NCBI RefSeq assembly: GCF_036241575.1
Contig: NZ_CP108455.1
Coordinates: 4,715,501-4,779,500 of the forward strand
DNA: 64,000 nt
DNA from: Streptomyces sp. NBC_01267
Lineage (GTDB): Bacteria; Actinomycetota; Actinomycetes; Streptomycetales; Streptomycetaceae
Direction of reading: 5' to 3'
In this document: positions 36,823-45,087 of the stretch, one piece after another
Layout: each line of letters starts with the position of its first letter
How positions within the stretch are numbered: position 1 is the first letter of the stretch
Notes under the pieces: model-generated
The model's database searches: none
What the model was told of the DNA's origin: nothing
The model's input: only the letters and a program-made list of their open reading frames with translations
Program-made: the position numbers and the translations under genes

Positions 36823-37055
36823 CGGTCCATTGTGGGCCTTGACCGGTAGAGCGAGTCGAGGGCGATGCTCATGGGGAAGGGGACGGCGAGCCGCCGCACC
36901 ACCTGGCTGTGGAAGCCGGTCTGCGGCGACCTCATGACGAGCGCTCCGTCGATGAGCTCGAACCGCGGTGCCGACGGAGGAATCCGGTCCGGATCGTCCA
37001 CCGTCCAACCGCCGGGCGGTGGAGGGAACCAGTCGGGGAGCGGTTCCGCGGTCAT
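36819..37055 (-). pseudogene. Truncated Uma2 (DUF820)-like gene
   Basis: 78 residues. It begins like Uma2 endonuclease-fold proteins: a Pro-rich opening then [25 protein letters not shown]. Full-length proteins have about 190 residues and carry the nuclease core after this point; here the remaining 20 residues do not follow the family and the core is missing. It overlaps the methyltransferase start by four bases. It is probably a decayed copy that ended up fused to the neighbouring promoter region. It is divergent from groES, 213 bases away. Confidence 0.55.
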
Positions 37056-37095
37056 GGCGGCAACGGTGGCGGCGCTCGGACATCGACGGGCCGAA

Positions 37096-37122
37096 TTGGC
37101 ACTCCGCTTGACCGAGTGCTAA
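37096..37122. promoter_or_regulatory. CIRCE operator 1 (HrcA)
   Basis: TTGGCACTC (37096-37104), nine bases, GAGTGCTAA (37114-37122): one mismatch from the CIRCE consensus bound by the heat-shock repressor HrcA. It covers the -35 box of the groES promoter, which sits inside its spacer. Confidence 0.9.
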
Positions 37123-37137
37123 CCGCCGTCCTAGTCT
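37108..37137 (+). promoter_or_regulatory. Promoter of groES-groEL1
   Basis: TTGACC (37108-37113) and TAGTCT (37132-37137) with 18 bases between. The hexamers and spacing are identical to the rplM promoter. The start would be near 37144, within the second CIRCE. Confidence 0.85.
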
Positions 37138-37142
37138 CAGTT

Positions 37143-37169
37143 CTGGCACTCCCCACGGGAGAGTGCCAA
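37143..37169. promoter_or_regulatory. CIRCE operator 2 (HrcA)
   Basis: CTGGCACTC (37143-37151), nine bases, GAGTGCCAA (37161-37169). A second CIRCE, less conserved in its outer bases than the first, covering the predicted transcription start, so HrcA binding would block initiation. Confidence 0.88.
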
Positions 37170-37268
37170 ATATGGCGACGGGCCGGTCCGGCACCCGCGA
37201 CGACGGATCCATCCGGTCGCCACCCAAACAGTTCACCCCGTGAGATCTCCGAAGGGGGAGACCGGATC

Positions 37269-37577
37269 GTGTCGACAACCAGCTCCAAGGTTGCCATTAA
37301 GCCGCTTGAGGACCGCATCGTGGTCCAGCCGCTCGACGCCGAGCAGACCACGGCCTCCGGCCTGGTCATTCCGGACACCGCCAAGGAGAAGCCCCAGGAG
37401 GGCGTCGTCCTGGCCGTGGGTCCGGGCCGCTTCGAGAACGGCGAGCGTCTTCCGCTCGACGTCAAGACCGGCGATGTCGTGCTGTACAGCAAGTACGGCG
37501 GCACCGAGGTGAAGTACAGCGGCGAGGAGTACCTCGTCCTCTCGGCTCGCGACGTTCTCGCGATCGTCGAGAAGTAA
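37269..37577 (+). CDS. groES: Co-chaperonin GroES
   Basis: GroES, 102 residues, forms the heptameric lid of Gro[46 protein letters not shown] and [34 protein letters not shown] are standard; the mobile loop is [11 protein letters not shown] 37269 follows AGGGGGAG. It is first in the groES-groEL1 operon under two CIRCE sites, and a strong terminator lies between it and groEL1. Confidence 0.97.
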   Translation: MSTTSSKVAIKPLEDRIVVQPLDAEQTTASGLVIPDTAKEKPQEGVVLAVGPGRFENGERLPLDVKTGDVVLYSKYGGTEVKYSGEEYLVLSARDVLAIVEK

Positions 37578-37598
37578 TTCACCGACGTTTTTCTTGAT

Positions 37599-37670
37599 CT
37601 GCGCCCCTGGCCCCCCACATCTGCTGTGTTCGCACACCGAGTGACGGGCACCAGGGGCGCAGTTCTTTTT
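37599..37670 (+). terminator. Intrinsic terminator/attenuator between groES and groEL1
   Basis: Twelve-base perfect stem CTGCGCCCCTGG (37599-37610) with CCAGGGGCGCAG (37651-37662), loop of 40 bases, followed by TTCTTTTTTG. The loop can form smaller stems. It lies wholly within the 114-base intercistronic gap and ends 22 bases before groEL1, so it should reduce read-through and raise groES above groEL1, or mark an RNA processing site. Confidence 0.72.
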
Positions 37671-37682
37671 TGAGAGGACTGA

Positions 37683-39314
<1,632 letters not shown>

Positions 39315-39332
39315 GGCTGAATCACCGCACGG

Positions 39333-39372
39333 CTGAGGCCCGGCACCCCTGCGAAGGGGTGCCGGGCCTCAG
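39333..39372. terminator. Bidirectional terminator after groEL1
   Basis: Perfect 18-base arms (39333-39350 and 39355-39372) closed by a GCGA tetraloop (GNRA class), 18 bases after the groEL1 stop. It also faces the converging dehydrogenase gene 100 bases away. Confidence 0.85.
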
Positions 39373-39475
39373 TGCTTTCCGCTTCCGGGCCGTTCGTACG
39401 GGTCCGGTTCCCGGATACCCGGCGCTCCCAGGTTGTCCGGGCACCGGGGTTGCCCAGGGCCTGTTTCCCGGCCGG

Positions 39476-40504
39476 TTACGCGGAGTGGTTCAGGTCCGAC
39501 GGAAGCACCGGGTCCGCGAACTCCTGCCCGGACGCGTACCGTTCGAGCTCGTCCAGCGCCTGGTCCGCCATCCGGTACAGCTCCCCGCCGAGCGATCCCG
39601 CGACATGCGGCGTCAGCAGTACGTTCGGCAGGTCGTAGAGAGGCGATCCCGCGTACGGGGTCTCGGGATCCGTCACATCGAGCACGGCGTGCAGCCGCCC
39701 GCCCGCCAGCTCGGGCAGCAGCGCCGCCTCGTCGATCAGCGAGCCCCGCGCGGTGTTGATCAGCGTCGCCCCGTCCGGCATGGCCGCCAGCTGACGGGCG
39801 CCGATCATGTGCCGGGTGGCGGGGAGCTGCGGCGCGTGCACCGACACGATGTCGCTGCGGGTGCACAGTTCGTCCAGCGGGACCGCTTCCACTCCGAGCA
39901 CGGCGGCCCCGGCCGCGTCGACGAACGGGTCGTACAGCAGGACCCGCAGGTCGAAGGGGCGCAGCAGCTCGATCACCCGGCGTCCGATGCGGGACGCGCC
40001 GATGATGCCGACGGTGCGGCGGTAGTTGCCCGCGCCTTCGAGTGCGTCCCGCCAGTCCTGGTCGCCGCGCATCGCGCGGTACCGGTGCGCGGACTGGAGC
40101 ACCTGCTTGTTGGCGAAGAGGATCGCGGCGAGCGTGTACTCGGCGACGGGCAGGGCGTTGGCCGCGGCGGCCGAGGCGACGGTGATGCCGCGCTCCCAGC
40201 AGGCCTCGGTGATGTGGTGCTTGACCGAGCCCGCCGCGTGGACGACGGCCCGCAGCCTGGGCGCCGCGTCCAGGACCTGAGGGGTGAGCGGGGTCGCTCC
40301 CCAGCAGGTGAAGAGGACTTCGGCCTCGGCGAGGGCGGCGGCGACCTCGGGGGTGGGGTCGGCGAGGTCGTGGGCGACCAGTCGGCTGTCCGTACGGGCC
40401 AGGGCGGTGAGCCGGACGTGGTGGCGCTCGGTGAGCAGGCGCTCGGCGATGCCGGGAGCCATGGCGAGCAGGACGCCCGGCCGATTGTCAGTGGCGTGGT
40501 GCAT
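39476..40504 (-). CDS. D-isomer-specific 2-hydroxyacid dehydrogenase
   Basis: 342 residues, cytosolic NAD-dependent reductase. The nucleotide-binding domain has VGIIGASRIGRRVIELLRPFDLRVLLYDP; catalytic Arg is in INTARGSLID, Glu in DVTDPETP and His in LLTPHVAGSLG, so the triad looks intact. It is the last gene of the ABC-importer operon, 53 bases after the permease, and probably acts on a sugar acid or 2-keto acid derived from the imported substrate. Confidence 0.84.
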   Translation of the reverse strand: MHHATDNRPGVLLAMAPGIAERLLTERHHVRLTALARTDSRLVAHDLADPTPEVAAALAEAEVLFTCWGATPLTPQVLDAAPRLRAVVHAAGSVKHHITEACWERGITVASAAAANALPVAEYTLAAILFANKQVLQSAHRYRAMRGDQDWRDALEGAGNYRRTVGIIGASRIGRRVIELLRPFDLRVLLYDPFVDAAGAAVLGVEAVPLDELCTRSDIVSVHAPQLPATRHMIGARQLAAMPDGATLINTARGSLIDEAALLPELAGGRLHAVLDVTDPETPYAGSPLYDLPNVLLTPHVAGSLGGELYRMADQALDELERYASGQEFADPVLPSDLNHSA

Positions 40505-40557
40505 GGTGGTCCCAGTGCTCCTTCTCGGGTGCTCCGGCGGGGGTCAAGAGGCGGGGG

Positions 40558-41415
40558 TCACTTGACACTTCCGGCTGTCAGGCCGGCCTTCCAGTGCCGC
40601 TGGAGGGAGACGAAGGCGACGATCAGGGGGATGACGGCGAGCAGGGACCCGGTGACGACGAGCGGATAGAAGCTCGGCTCGCCGTGGGTGTTGGTGTTCC
40701 AGGAGTACAGACCGAGGCTCAGCGGGAAGAGGTTCCGGTCCGAGAGCATCACCAGGGGGAGGAAGAAGTTGTTCCAGATCGCGGTGAACTGGAAGAGGAA
40801 GACGGTCACGAACCCCGGCATGACCATGGGAAGACCGATCGACCAGAAGGTGCGCAGCTCGCCCGCCCCGTCGATACGGGCGGCCTCCAGCGCCTCGTTC
40901 GGGATGTAACCGGCGCTGAAGACCCGGGCGAGATAGACGCCGAAGGGGTTGACCAGCACCGGGATCAGCACCGACCAGTAGGTGTTGACGATCCCGATCT
41001 TGCTGGCGAGCAGGTACATCGGCAGCGCGAGCGCGGTGGTGGGCACCAGCACGCCCAGCAGGACGAGGCCGAAGAGCTTCTCCTTGCCGCGGAATTCGTA
41101 CTTGTCGAAGGCGTACCCGGCGGCGACACAGATCAGCGAGCAGACGACAGCGCCGACGCCCGCGTACAGCAGGCTGTTGCCGTACCAGCGGAAGTAGACG
41201 CCGTCCCCGTAGGAGGCCAGGTCGGACAGGTTCTGGCCGAGGTTGAAGCCCTTGAAGGAGAAGGCGTTCCCGGCGAGCAGGCCGCCGGTGTCCTTGGTGG
41301 AGGCGGTGACCAGCCAGATGAGGGGGAAGAGCATGTAGACGACGGCCAGGACGAGTGCGCCGTTGACCGCGGTCTTCGAGAGCCAGCGGTTCCTGTGCGC
41401 GGGGCGGGGGCTCAT
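40558..41415 (-). CDS. ABC sugar transporter permease (MalG-like)
   Basis: 285 residues, about six transmembrane helices (first: VNGALVLAVVYMLFPLIWLVTA). The EAA-loop for ATPase contact is EALEAARIDGAGELRTFWSIGLPMVMPG. ATG 41415 overlaps the upstream permease stop by four bases. It pairs with the next gene to form the CUT1 permease pair. No ATPase gene accompanies it. Confidence 0.9.
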   Translation of the reverse strand: MSPRPAHRNRWLSKTAVNGALVLAVVYMLFPLIWLVTASTKDTGGLLAGNAFSFKGFNLGQNLSDLASYGDGVYFRWYGNSLLYAGVGAVVCSLICVAAGYAFDKYEFRGKEKLFGLVLLGVLVPTTALALPMYLLASKIGIVNTYWSVLIPVLVNPFGVYLARVFSAGYIPNEALEAARIDGAGELRTFWSIGLPMVMPGFVTVFLFQFTAIWNNFFLPLVMLSDRNLFPLSLGLYSWNTNTHGEPSFYPLVVTGSLLAVIPLIVAFVSLQRHWKAGLTAGSVK

Positions 41416-42299
41416 GCGTTCTTCCCCTTGCGGCCGGTGAAGCGGGTGACGAGGAACGACAGCAGCGCGGCGGCGAGCGCGAGGAGTACGGAGGCGGAGG
41501 CCGCGAGCCCGTAGTCGTTGCGGGAGAAGGCCGCGGTGTACGCGTACATGTTCGGTGTCCAGGTGGAGGAGACGGCTGACCCGGAGCCGCTGTTGAGGAT
41601 CAGCGGCTCGGTGAACAGCTGGAGCGATCCGATGACGGTGAACAGCGCGACCATCACGACGGAGGCGCGGATCAGCGGGAGTTTGATGCTGAGGGCGGTG
41701 CGCCAGCCACCGGCGCCGTCCACCGTGGCCGCTTCGAGCACGGACCGGTCGATGGCCTGCAGCGCGGCGTAGAAGATCACCATGTTGTAGCCGAGCCACT
41801 CCCACAGCGCGATGTTGACGATGGAGGGGAGAGCACCCGAAGAGGAGAAGAAGTTGAATCCGATGCCGCCGGAGTGCATCGCGGAGACCACCGGGCTCAG
41901 TCCGGGTGTGTAGAGGTACACCCAGATCAGTGCGGCGATGATGCCGGGCACGGCGTGCGGCAGGAAGAGCGCCAGCTGGAAGAAGCGCTTGGCACGGGCC
42001 AGCGCGGAGTCCAGCAGCAGCGCCAGTGCGAGGGCCCCGCAGACCATCAGGGGGATGTAGATGACGCAGTATCCGAGGAGTACGCCGAAGCCCTCGCGGA
42101 AGGCCCGGTCACCCAGCGCCGCCGCGTAGTTGTCGAGACCGGAGAAGACGGACTCGGTGCCGCCGAACCCCAGTCCCGACTGCTTCTCGGTGAAGAGGCT
42201 GAGCCAGACCGCGTATCCGATCGGCACCAGCATCACAGCGGTGAACAGGACGTAGAAGGGGGTCAGCAGTATTGCGGCGGCGCGGGTGCGGGCCTTCAT
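41412..42299 (-). CDS. ABC sugar transporter permease (MalF-like)
   Basis: 295 residues with about six membrane helices. The EAA-loop is DRSVLEAATVDGAGGWRTALSIKLPLIRAS, and ILLTPFYVLFTAVMLVPIGYAVWLSLF is the first helix. It lies five bases downstream of the binding-protein gene in the operon order. Together with the second permease it would form a heterodimeric importer for an oligosaccharide. Confidence 0.9.
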   Translation of the reverse strand: MKARTRAAAILLTPFYVLFTAVMLVPIGYAVWLSLFTEKQSGLGFGGTESVFSGLDNYAAALGDRAFREGFGVLLGYCVIYIPLMVCGALALALLLDSALARAKRFFQLALFLPHAVPGIIAALIWVYLYTPGLSPVVSAMHSGGIGFNFFSSSGALPSIVNIALWEWLGYNMVIFYAALQAIDRSVLEAATVDGAGGWRTALSIKLPLIRASVVMVALFTVIGSLQLFTEPLILNSGSGSAVSSTWTPNMYAYTAAFSRNDYGLAASASVLLALAAALLSFLVTRFTGRKGKNA

Positions 42300-42304
42300 T
42301 CCGA

Positions 42305-43624
42305 TCAGCCCTCGACCTTCAGGCCGCGCTTCTTCAGTTCCTTGACGGTCGCGTCATGGCCTGCCTTGACCGCGTCGGGGATCGTGGTGCCACCACTGGC
42401 CACCTTGCCGAACTCGTCCTTGATCGCGGTGTTCGTGGTGCCGGTCGCCGGGCCCCAGGTCCAGCCCTGCTTGATCGAGGCAGCCGCGGTGCCGAACAGC
42501 TGGTAGATGTCCTGGCCGCCGTAGAACGAGGCGTCGAAGGACTCCTTCGCGACGGGCAGCAGCTCCGTGGCGGCCGGGTAGGCGCTCGAAGTACCCGAGG
42601 AGATACGGGCCTTGACGCCCTCCTTGGTGGTCGACATCCACTTGGCGAACTCGACCGCGGCATCGACGTGCTTGCTGCCCTTGGTCACGGCCCAGGTGGA
42701 GCCGCCGAGCATGCCGCTGGCGGGCTTACCGTCCCAGGACGGCATCGGGGCGACGGCCCACTTGCCGCTCTGCTCGGGCAGCGTCGCCTTCATGACGCCC
42801 GCTCCCCAGGCGGCGCCGAGGTAGCCGATGGTGCCGCCGCTCTTCAGGGAATTGGTCCACTCCGGGCTGAACGACGCCTGCGAGCGGATCAGGTCGTCCT
42901 TGACCAGGCCCTGCCAGTAGTCGGAGACCTTGGTGGTGGCGGGATCGGTGGTGTTGATCTTCCAGGTGTCACCGTCGGCCTTGAACCACTGGGCCCCGGC
43001 CTGCCAGACCATGGCCTGGAAGGTGGTCGGGTCGTCCGGGAAGAAGGTGCCGATCCGGGCCTTCTTGTCGGCCTTCTTGATCTTCTCGGCGGCCTTGCGG
43101 AAGTCGTCCCAGGTCTTGGGGACTTCGACGCCGTACTTGGTGAAGAGGTCCTTGCGGTAGTAGAACGCCTGCGGCGACGCGTCGAAGGGGACGGCCCAGT
43201 TCTTGCCGCCGAGGGTGGTCTGCTCCACGGCCTGCGGCAGGAACTTCTTCTTGACGTCGTCGGTCATGTACGAGCTGATGTCCTGGAGCGCGCCCTGGCT
43301 GACGTACTCCGGCAGCTGCGGGTACTCGATGGAGACCAGGTCGGGGGCGTTGCCCGCCTTGACCGCGTTGGAGATCTTGGCGTAGCCGCCCGCGTTGCCG
43401 GACGGGATCTCCTCGAACTTCACGTGGATGTTCTTGTGCGAGGCGTTGAACGCGTCCACGGTCTCCTTGGAGCCCTTGGTCCAGCCCCAGTAGGTGATGT
43501 TCGCGGGCTTGCCGTCCGTGGCCTTCGCGGTGTCGTCGCCGCTGCCGCCGCAAGCCGTGAGGACGGCCAGGGCGGTGGCGGCGCCGGCTATGGAAAGGGA
43601 CGTTCTGCTCCAACTGCGGCTCAC
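42305..43624 (-). CDS. ABC sugar-binding lipoprotein
   Basis: 439 residues. Lipoprotein signal with lipobox LTAC (modified Cys25). The mature part is a type-1 solute-binding protein: ITYWGWTKGSKETVDAFNASHKNIHVKFEEIPSGNAGGYAKISNAVKAGNAPDLVSIEYPQLPEY is the classic start. Start GTG 43624, first gene of the operon, after a promoter carrying two copies of TTCGATCATTC-like words. The ligand is unknown, probably an oligosaccharide. Confidence 0.9.
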   Translation of the reverse strand: MSRSWSRTSLSIAGAATALAVLTACGGSGDDTAKATDGKPANITYWGWTKGSKETVDAFNASHKNIHVKFEEIPSGNAGGYAKISNAVKAGNAPDLVSIEYPQLPEYVSQGALQDISSYMTDDVKKKFLPQAVEQTTLGGKNWAVPFDASPQAFYYRKDLFTKYGVEVPKTWDDFRKAAEKIKKADKKARIGTFFPDDPTTFQAMVWQAGAQWFKADGDTWKINTTDPATTKVSDYWQGLVKDDLIRSQASFSPEWTNSLKSGGTIGYLGAAWGAGVMKATLPEQSGKWAVAPMPSWDGKPASGMLGGSTWAVTKGSKHVDAAVEFAKWMSTTKEGVKARISSGTSSAYPAATELLPVAKESFDASFYGGQDIYQLFGTAAASIKQGWTWGPATGTTNTAIKDEFGKVASGGTTIPDAVKAGHDATVKELKKRGLKVEG

Positions 43625-43666
43625 AGCGAGACTCCTGAGCTAGCGGCGACATTGACGTTGGCCGTG

Positions 43667-43718
43667 ATCCTTGGCCTCTCAATGACCGAAGTCAAGAGCG
43701 AAAGATTGAATGATCGAA
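43667..43718 (-). promoter_or_regulatory. Promoter with two operator words, ABC operon
   Basis: On the minus strand TTGACT (43690-43695) and AAGGAT (43667-43672) lie 17 bases apart. TTCGATCATTC (43708-43718) sits 12 bases upstream of the -35 box and a variant TTCGGTCATTG (43680-43690) starts at its end. The same arrangement occurs at the promoter of the DUF2264 gene. Confidence 0.72.
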
Positions 43719-43818
43719 AAAAGATCAGAGCGTTATCGGAATCCAGGGTCCGCCGGACGCGCTCCGGGGGCCTGCTACGGGCCGCCCACCAGCCTGCTAC
43801 GGGCCGCCCGTCGGCCCC

Positions 43819-44919
43819 CTACGGGAGCGCGCCGGCCCCGCAGGAAGCCCGTACGTGGAGCCGGGGCAGCAGCGCCAGATGCCTGCCCGGCTCCAGCCCG
43901 CGCGGCTCCGTGCCCAGCCGCTCGACCAGCAGCCGGGTCCCGTGCCGCCCCACCTGGCGTTTGGGCGGAGCCACCGCGGTGAGCGGGGTGTCCGCCAGCG
44001 CGGCCACCTCGTCGTCGTAGGCCACCAGGGCCAGGTCCTCGGGCACCCGGACACCCAGCTCGGCCAGGCGCTGCACCAGGTGGATCGCGTCCACGTCGTT
44101 GTGCACCAGGGCCGCCGTCACCCCGCCCGACACGACGGCCTCCTGCACGGCCCGTACGGCCTCCTCGAAGCGCCCCCGGTCCAGCTCCGCGGGCACCGAG
44201 CCGATCACCGGGCGCGGCTGCTCCAGACCCAGCGCACCCAGCGCCTCGTCGTACCCGGCCCGTACGGCCAGCGCCGTCGGACTGTCGGCGCGCGCCACCA
44301 GCAGCGGCGCTCCGTGGCCGAGGCCGACCAGGTGGCGCACGGCCAGCAGCACCCCGTGCCGGTGGTCGGAGCAGACCCGGTCCAGATCGTCCAGGGCGCT
44401 GCCGGGCGCGGGCTCCCGCTCCAGCAGCACGGCGGGCACGGGCAGTTCGGCCATCCAGTCCCCGTACGCCGCCTGATCGCCCGCGCCCTGCCAGCCGGGC
44501 GCGATCAGCAGCCCCTCGGCGCCCGACGCGAGCAGCCCCTCCGTGCGGGCCCTGTCCTGCTCGGGGCGGTAGTCGGAGATCCGCAGGATCAGCCGGGCGC
44601 CCGCTTCGGCCGCCGCCTCGTGCGCGCCTCTGATCACTTCGGCGAAGTAGTACGTCGCCGAAGGGGCCAGCAGGCCGAGGACCGGCCCGCCGCTGCCCGC
44701 GGACGAGCCCGTCCCGCCCGCGGCTGCCGCCGACTGCGGCCAGGAGACCGACCCGTGGACCCGGTCGAGCAGCCCGCGCTCGGCCAGCGCCTCGACGTCC
44801 CGCCGCACCGTGACGGGGGAGACCCCGAGGCGGCCGGCGAGATCGGAGACCCGGGCCGAGCCCTGTTCCCGTACCAGTTCGAGCAGTCGGTCATGACGTT
44901 CGGCAGCGCTCTCGCGCAC
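43819..44919 (-). CDS. DeoR/LacI hybrid transcriptional regulator
   Basis: 366 residues. The N-terminal winged HTH is DeoR-type (LVREQGSARVSDLAGRLGVSPVTVRRDVEALAERGLLDRVHG, about residues 10-52). The rest is a LacI-like periplasmic-binding domain (from VLGLLAPSATYYF at about 78), which would sense a sugar. GTG 44919 has GGGAG upstream. It lies between the two outward-facing operons, and shared operator words suggest it controls both. Confidence 0.85.
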   Translation of the reverse strand: MRESAAERHDRLLELVREQGSARVSDLAGRLGVSPVTVRRDVEALAERGLLDRVHGSVSWPQSAAAAGGTGSSAGSGGPVLGLLAPSATYYFAEVIRGAHEAAAEAGARLILRISDYRPEQDRARTEGLLASGAEGLLIAPGWQGAGDQAAYGDWMAELPVPAVLLEREPAPGSALDDLDRVCSDHRHGVLLAVRHLVGLGHGAPLLVARADSPTALAVRAGYDEALGALGLEQPRPVIGSVPAELDRGRFEEAVRAVQEAVVSGGVTAALVHNDVDAIHLVQRLAELGVRVPEDLALVAYDDEVAALADTPLTAVAPPKRQVGRHGTRLLVERLGTEPRGLEPGRHLALLPRLHVRASCGAGALP

Positions 44920-44976
44920 GGCGGCACTCCCCCTCGCGGTGTGGTGGCTCGCTCTCAAGGCGAGACCCTAATGCAA

Positions 44977-45049
44977 TTTGATCGAACGATGGGAGTTTCG
45001 ATCATTCGTCACTCTTCCATTGACGTTCGATCATTCCCGGGTTCAAGAT
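44977..45049 (+). promoter_or_regulatory. Promoter and operator words, DUF2264 operon
   Basis: TTGACG (45020-45025) and CAAGAT (45044-45049) are 18 bases apart. TTCGATCATTC lies at 44997-45007, 12 bases before the -35, and again at 45026-45036, right behind it. A third half-copy with the same core TGATCGAA is at 44979-44986. The region also carries the promoter side of the regulator gene, which faces the other way. Confidence 0.72.
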
Positions 45050-45087
45050 TCCGGCGACGCCGCAGTCCGCCGCCTTCAGGGAGCATC

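Noticed and set aside
35578..37278. Methyltransferase starting at 37278
   Set aside because: The extra 152 codons lie opposite the groES promoter and Uma2 remnant and do not look like protein; GTG 36822 gives the family start.
43855..45087. N-terminal 411 residues of the 1093-residue ORF that ends as DUF2264
   Set aside because: Antisense to the regulator gene; composition is that of a shadow frame. The family start is ATG 45088.
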